From assembly GCA_013314865.1 (NCBI GenBank), contig JABUEV010000125.1, positions 1-7,023 on the forward strand: 7,023 bases of DNA, read 5' to 3'. The notes under the pieces were generated by a model. It was given only the letters and a program-made list of their open reading frames with translations. It had not been told where the DNA came from and made no database searches. The DNA comes from Bacteroidales bacterium (GTDB lineage Bacteria > Bacteroidota > Bacteroidia > Bacteroidales > VadinHA17). Position numbers and translations under genes: made by a program. Position 1 is the first letter of the stretch. Each line of letters opens with the position of its first letter. This document shows, piece by piece, positions 5,891 to 7,023 of the stretch.

Positions 5891-6823
5891 ATGATACATC
5901 GAATTTATTTTGCAGTAATTCTGGCTTTATCGGGCATTATTCTTCAGGCTCAGAACATAGGTTCCTCGCCTGACTACATCAAATCTCTGACTTCTGACTG
6001 GAAGGGTGAGCGGTTCCCTGATGGAAGGCCAAAAGTGTCGGATGCCCTCCTTGAAAGGCTTAAAAATATTTCCATTGAAGAAGCCTGGGGATTTTTAAGA
6101 AATAAAGGTTACCAGAACCAGTATGAAGGAGACTGGGTTGTGATACATCCTAATGAACCGATGACCGGCAGGGTAGTCACTGCACAGTATATGCCGCTCA
6201 GGCCTGACTATGAAAAATACATCAAGGCTCAGGGTAAAGCTGAAGGACGGGCACAGCAGGGGGGAACCAACTCGTGGCCCATCGATGTTCTTGTTGAAGG
6301 AGATGTATATGTTGCCGACAGCTATGGAAAGATAGCAGACGGAACCCTGATAGGTGATAATCTTGGCAATTCGATCTATGCAAAATCAAAAAGAGGTGTA
6401 ATTTTCTATGGTTCGGTAAGAGACCAGGAGGGTCTGGAAGAGATAGAAGGTTTCAACGGCTGGATAAAGGGTTCGGATCCCTCTTATATTATGCAGATGA
6501 GCCTTGTCTCAATAAATGCCCCGATACGTATAGGTCGTGCCACAGTTCTCCCCGGCGATGTAGTGCTGGCAAAAAAATACGGCGTGATATTCATACCTGC
6601 TTATCTTGTAGAAGAGCTTGTGATAACTGCTGAGGTGACAGCCCTCCGTGACCAGTTCGGACATCAGCGTCTGAGGGAAGGAAAATACAAACCGGGCGAA
6701 ATTGACAGCCAGTGGAGCGAAGAGATTAAGAAAGACTTCATCAACTGGCTGAATAATTATCCCGGCAAACTTCCAATGAGCAAGCAGGAACTGGATAATT
6801 ATTTCAAGGAGAGGAATTGGTAG
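5891..6823 (+). CDS. Secreted RraA/HMG-aldolase-like protein
   Basis: This 310-residue protein has an RraA-type fold region and a clear Sec signal peptide: a hydrophobic stretch at 5-18, then LQA with likely cleavage before Gln21, a common end in Bacteroidota. Family motifs are DVLVEGDVYVAD (132-143), then GDNLG with Asp156 and GVIFYGSVRDQEGL with Arg177-Asp178, giving exactly D-X20-R-D, the signature of HMG/CHA class II pyruvate aldolases. The distal segment INAPIRIG...VLPGDVVLAKKYGVIFIP (208-236) is also typical, except that Lys228 occupies a position usually held by Asp. The extra N-terminal region (about 22-120) and C-terminal helix (about 240-310) make it longer than the roughly 160-230 residues of classical RraA. 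Probable role: metal-dependent retro-aldol or decarboxylase chemistry on a 2-oxo acid in the periplasm; RNase E regulation is excluded by export. A Tat substrate gene follows 55 bp downstream, likely cotranscribed. Confidence 0.85.
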   Translation: MIHRIYFAVILALSGIILQAQNIGSSPDYIKSLTSDWKGERFPDGRPKVSDALLERLKNISIEEAWGFLRNKGYQNQYEGDWVVIHPNEPMTGRVVTAQYMPLRPDYEKYIKAQGKAEGRAQQGGTNSWPIDVLVEGDVYVADSYGKIADGTLIGDNLGNSIYAKSKRGVIFYGSVRDQEGLEEIEGFNGWIKGSDPSYIMQMSLVSINAPIRIGRATVLPGDVVLAKKYGVIFIPAYLVEELVITAEVTALRDQFGHQRLREGKYKPGEIDSQWSEEIKKDFINWLNNYPGKLPMSKQELDNYFKERNW

Positions 6824-6858
6824 GTTTATAGTTTATAGTTTATAGTTTATTGTTTATG
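6824..6858. repeat. Five-unit heptamer tandem array (GTTTATA) abutting the stop codon
   Basis: Directly after the TAG stop of the RraA-like gene come GTTTATA three times, then GTTTATT and GTTTATG, a 35-bp array with a 7-bp period. It occupies most of the 55-bp spacer before the next gene and would lie within the shared transcript. Its sequence is unrelated to the AAATCCG array upstream but the period is the same. Confidence 0.85.
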
Positions 6859-6878
6859 GTTGAAAGGTTTAAGTGGCT

Positions 6879-7023
6879 ATGAAAGAAATTGTTAGAAAAA
6901 TAAAACAGCAGAGCGAGGTACTTGAGAGCACCAGGGAAGACTATGCAACAAACGCAAGAGACATATTATCTTCTGACAGGAGCCGGCGTGACTTTCTCAA
7001 GAAAGCTGTAGCCGGTGGCATCT
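6879..7023 (+). CDS. N-terminus of a Tat-exported protein, 3' partial
   Basis: Forty-eight complete codons are visible, starting MKEIVRKIKQQSEVLEST and reaching SRRDFLKKAVAGGI (37-50 region) at the window edge. Ser-Arg-Arg-Asp-Phe-Leu-Lys is a near-ideal twin-arginine motif, followed by the start of a hydrophobic region, so the mature protein is exported folded, often with a bound cofactor or metal. The charged region before the twin arginines is long, about 37 residues. An AAAGG-like stretch lies at 6863-6867, about 11 nt before the ATG. From memory, this leader style resembles Tat-exported enolase-superfamily (mandelate racemase/muconate lactonizing type) proteins of Bacteroidota; oxidoreductases of the Gfo/Idh/MocA type also carry such leaders. 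The catalytic domain is outside the window, so no function can be assigned. It is probably in one operon with the RraA-like gene. Confidence 0.8.
   Translation, partial: MKEIVRKIKQQSEVLESTREDYATNARDILSSDRSRRDFLKKAVAGGI

Overview
The window looks like a carbohydrate/uronate catabolism region of a Bacteroidota genome, probably an environmental Bacteroidales or Marinilabiliales relative. The evidence is: a family GH88 unsaturated uronyl hydrolase with a lipoprotein-type leader; Bacteroidota-style signal peptides; little use of Shine-Dalgarno sequences; a TAnnTTTG-type promoter box; and intergenic DNA filled with short hairpin repeats and heptamer arrays. No RNA genes, CRISPR array, transposase or phage gene is visible.

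Layout: (1) 2-1153 (+), a zinc-dependent medium-chain dehydrogenase whose 5' end lies outside the window. (2) 1154-1607, a 454-bp gene-free stretch between two convergent genes, holding eight copies of a 27-bp REP-like hairpin element in both orientations and a separate stem-loop. (3) 1608-3099 (-), a tight two-gene unit: an isochorismatase-like cysteine hydrolase followed by a PfkB sugar kinase. (4) 3100-3375, a divergent intergenic region with a 10-unit heptamer array, a small hairpin and a plausible promoter. (5) 3376-4410 (+), a sorbitol/xylitol-dehydrogenase-like enzyme with all expected zinc ligands. (6) 4419-5612 (-), the exported GH88 hydrolase, convergent with the dehydrogenase and only 8 bp from it. 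(7) 5613-5890, a divergent regulatory region with small palindromes. (8) 5891-6823 (+), a secreted RraA/HMG-aldolase-like protein. (9) 6824-6858, a second heptamer array that abuts the stop codon. (10) 6879-7023 (+), the N-terminus of a Tat-exported protein that runs off the window.

How the genes may work together: GH88 would release an unsaturated uronate from lyase-generated oligosaccharides outside the cytoplasm. The two dehydrogenases and the kinase suit cytoplasmic oxidation/reduction and phosphorylation of sugars or sugar acids. The secreted RraA-like protein keeps the D-X20-R-D signature of pyruvate aldolases and is followed by a Tat substrate. This hints at sugar-acid chemistry in the periplasm, which is the most interesting functional hypothesis here. 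No SusC/SusD pair, sulfatase or lyase is in the window, so this is not a complete polysaccharide utilization locus. The best sequence-level signal is the hairpin-element cluster, whose stems change while pairing is preserved.
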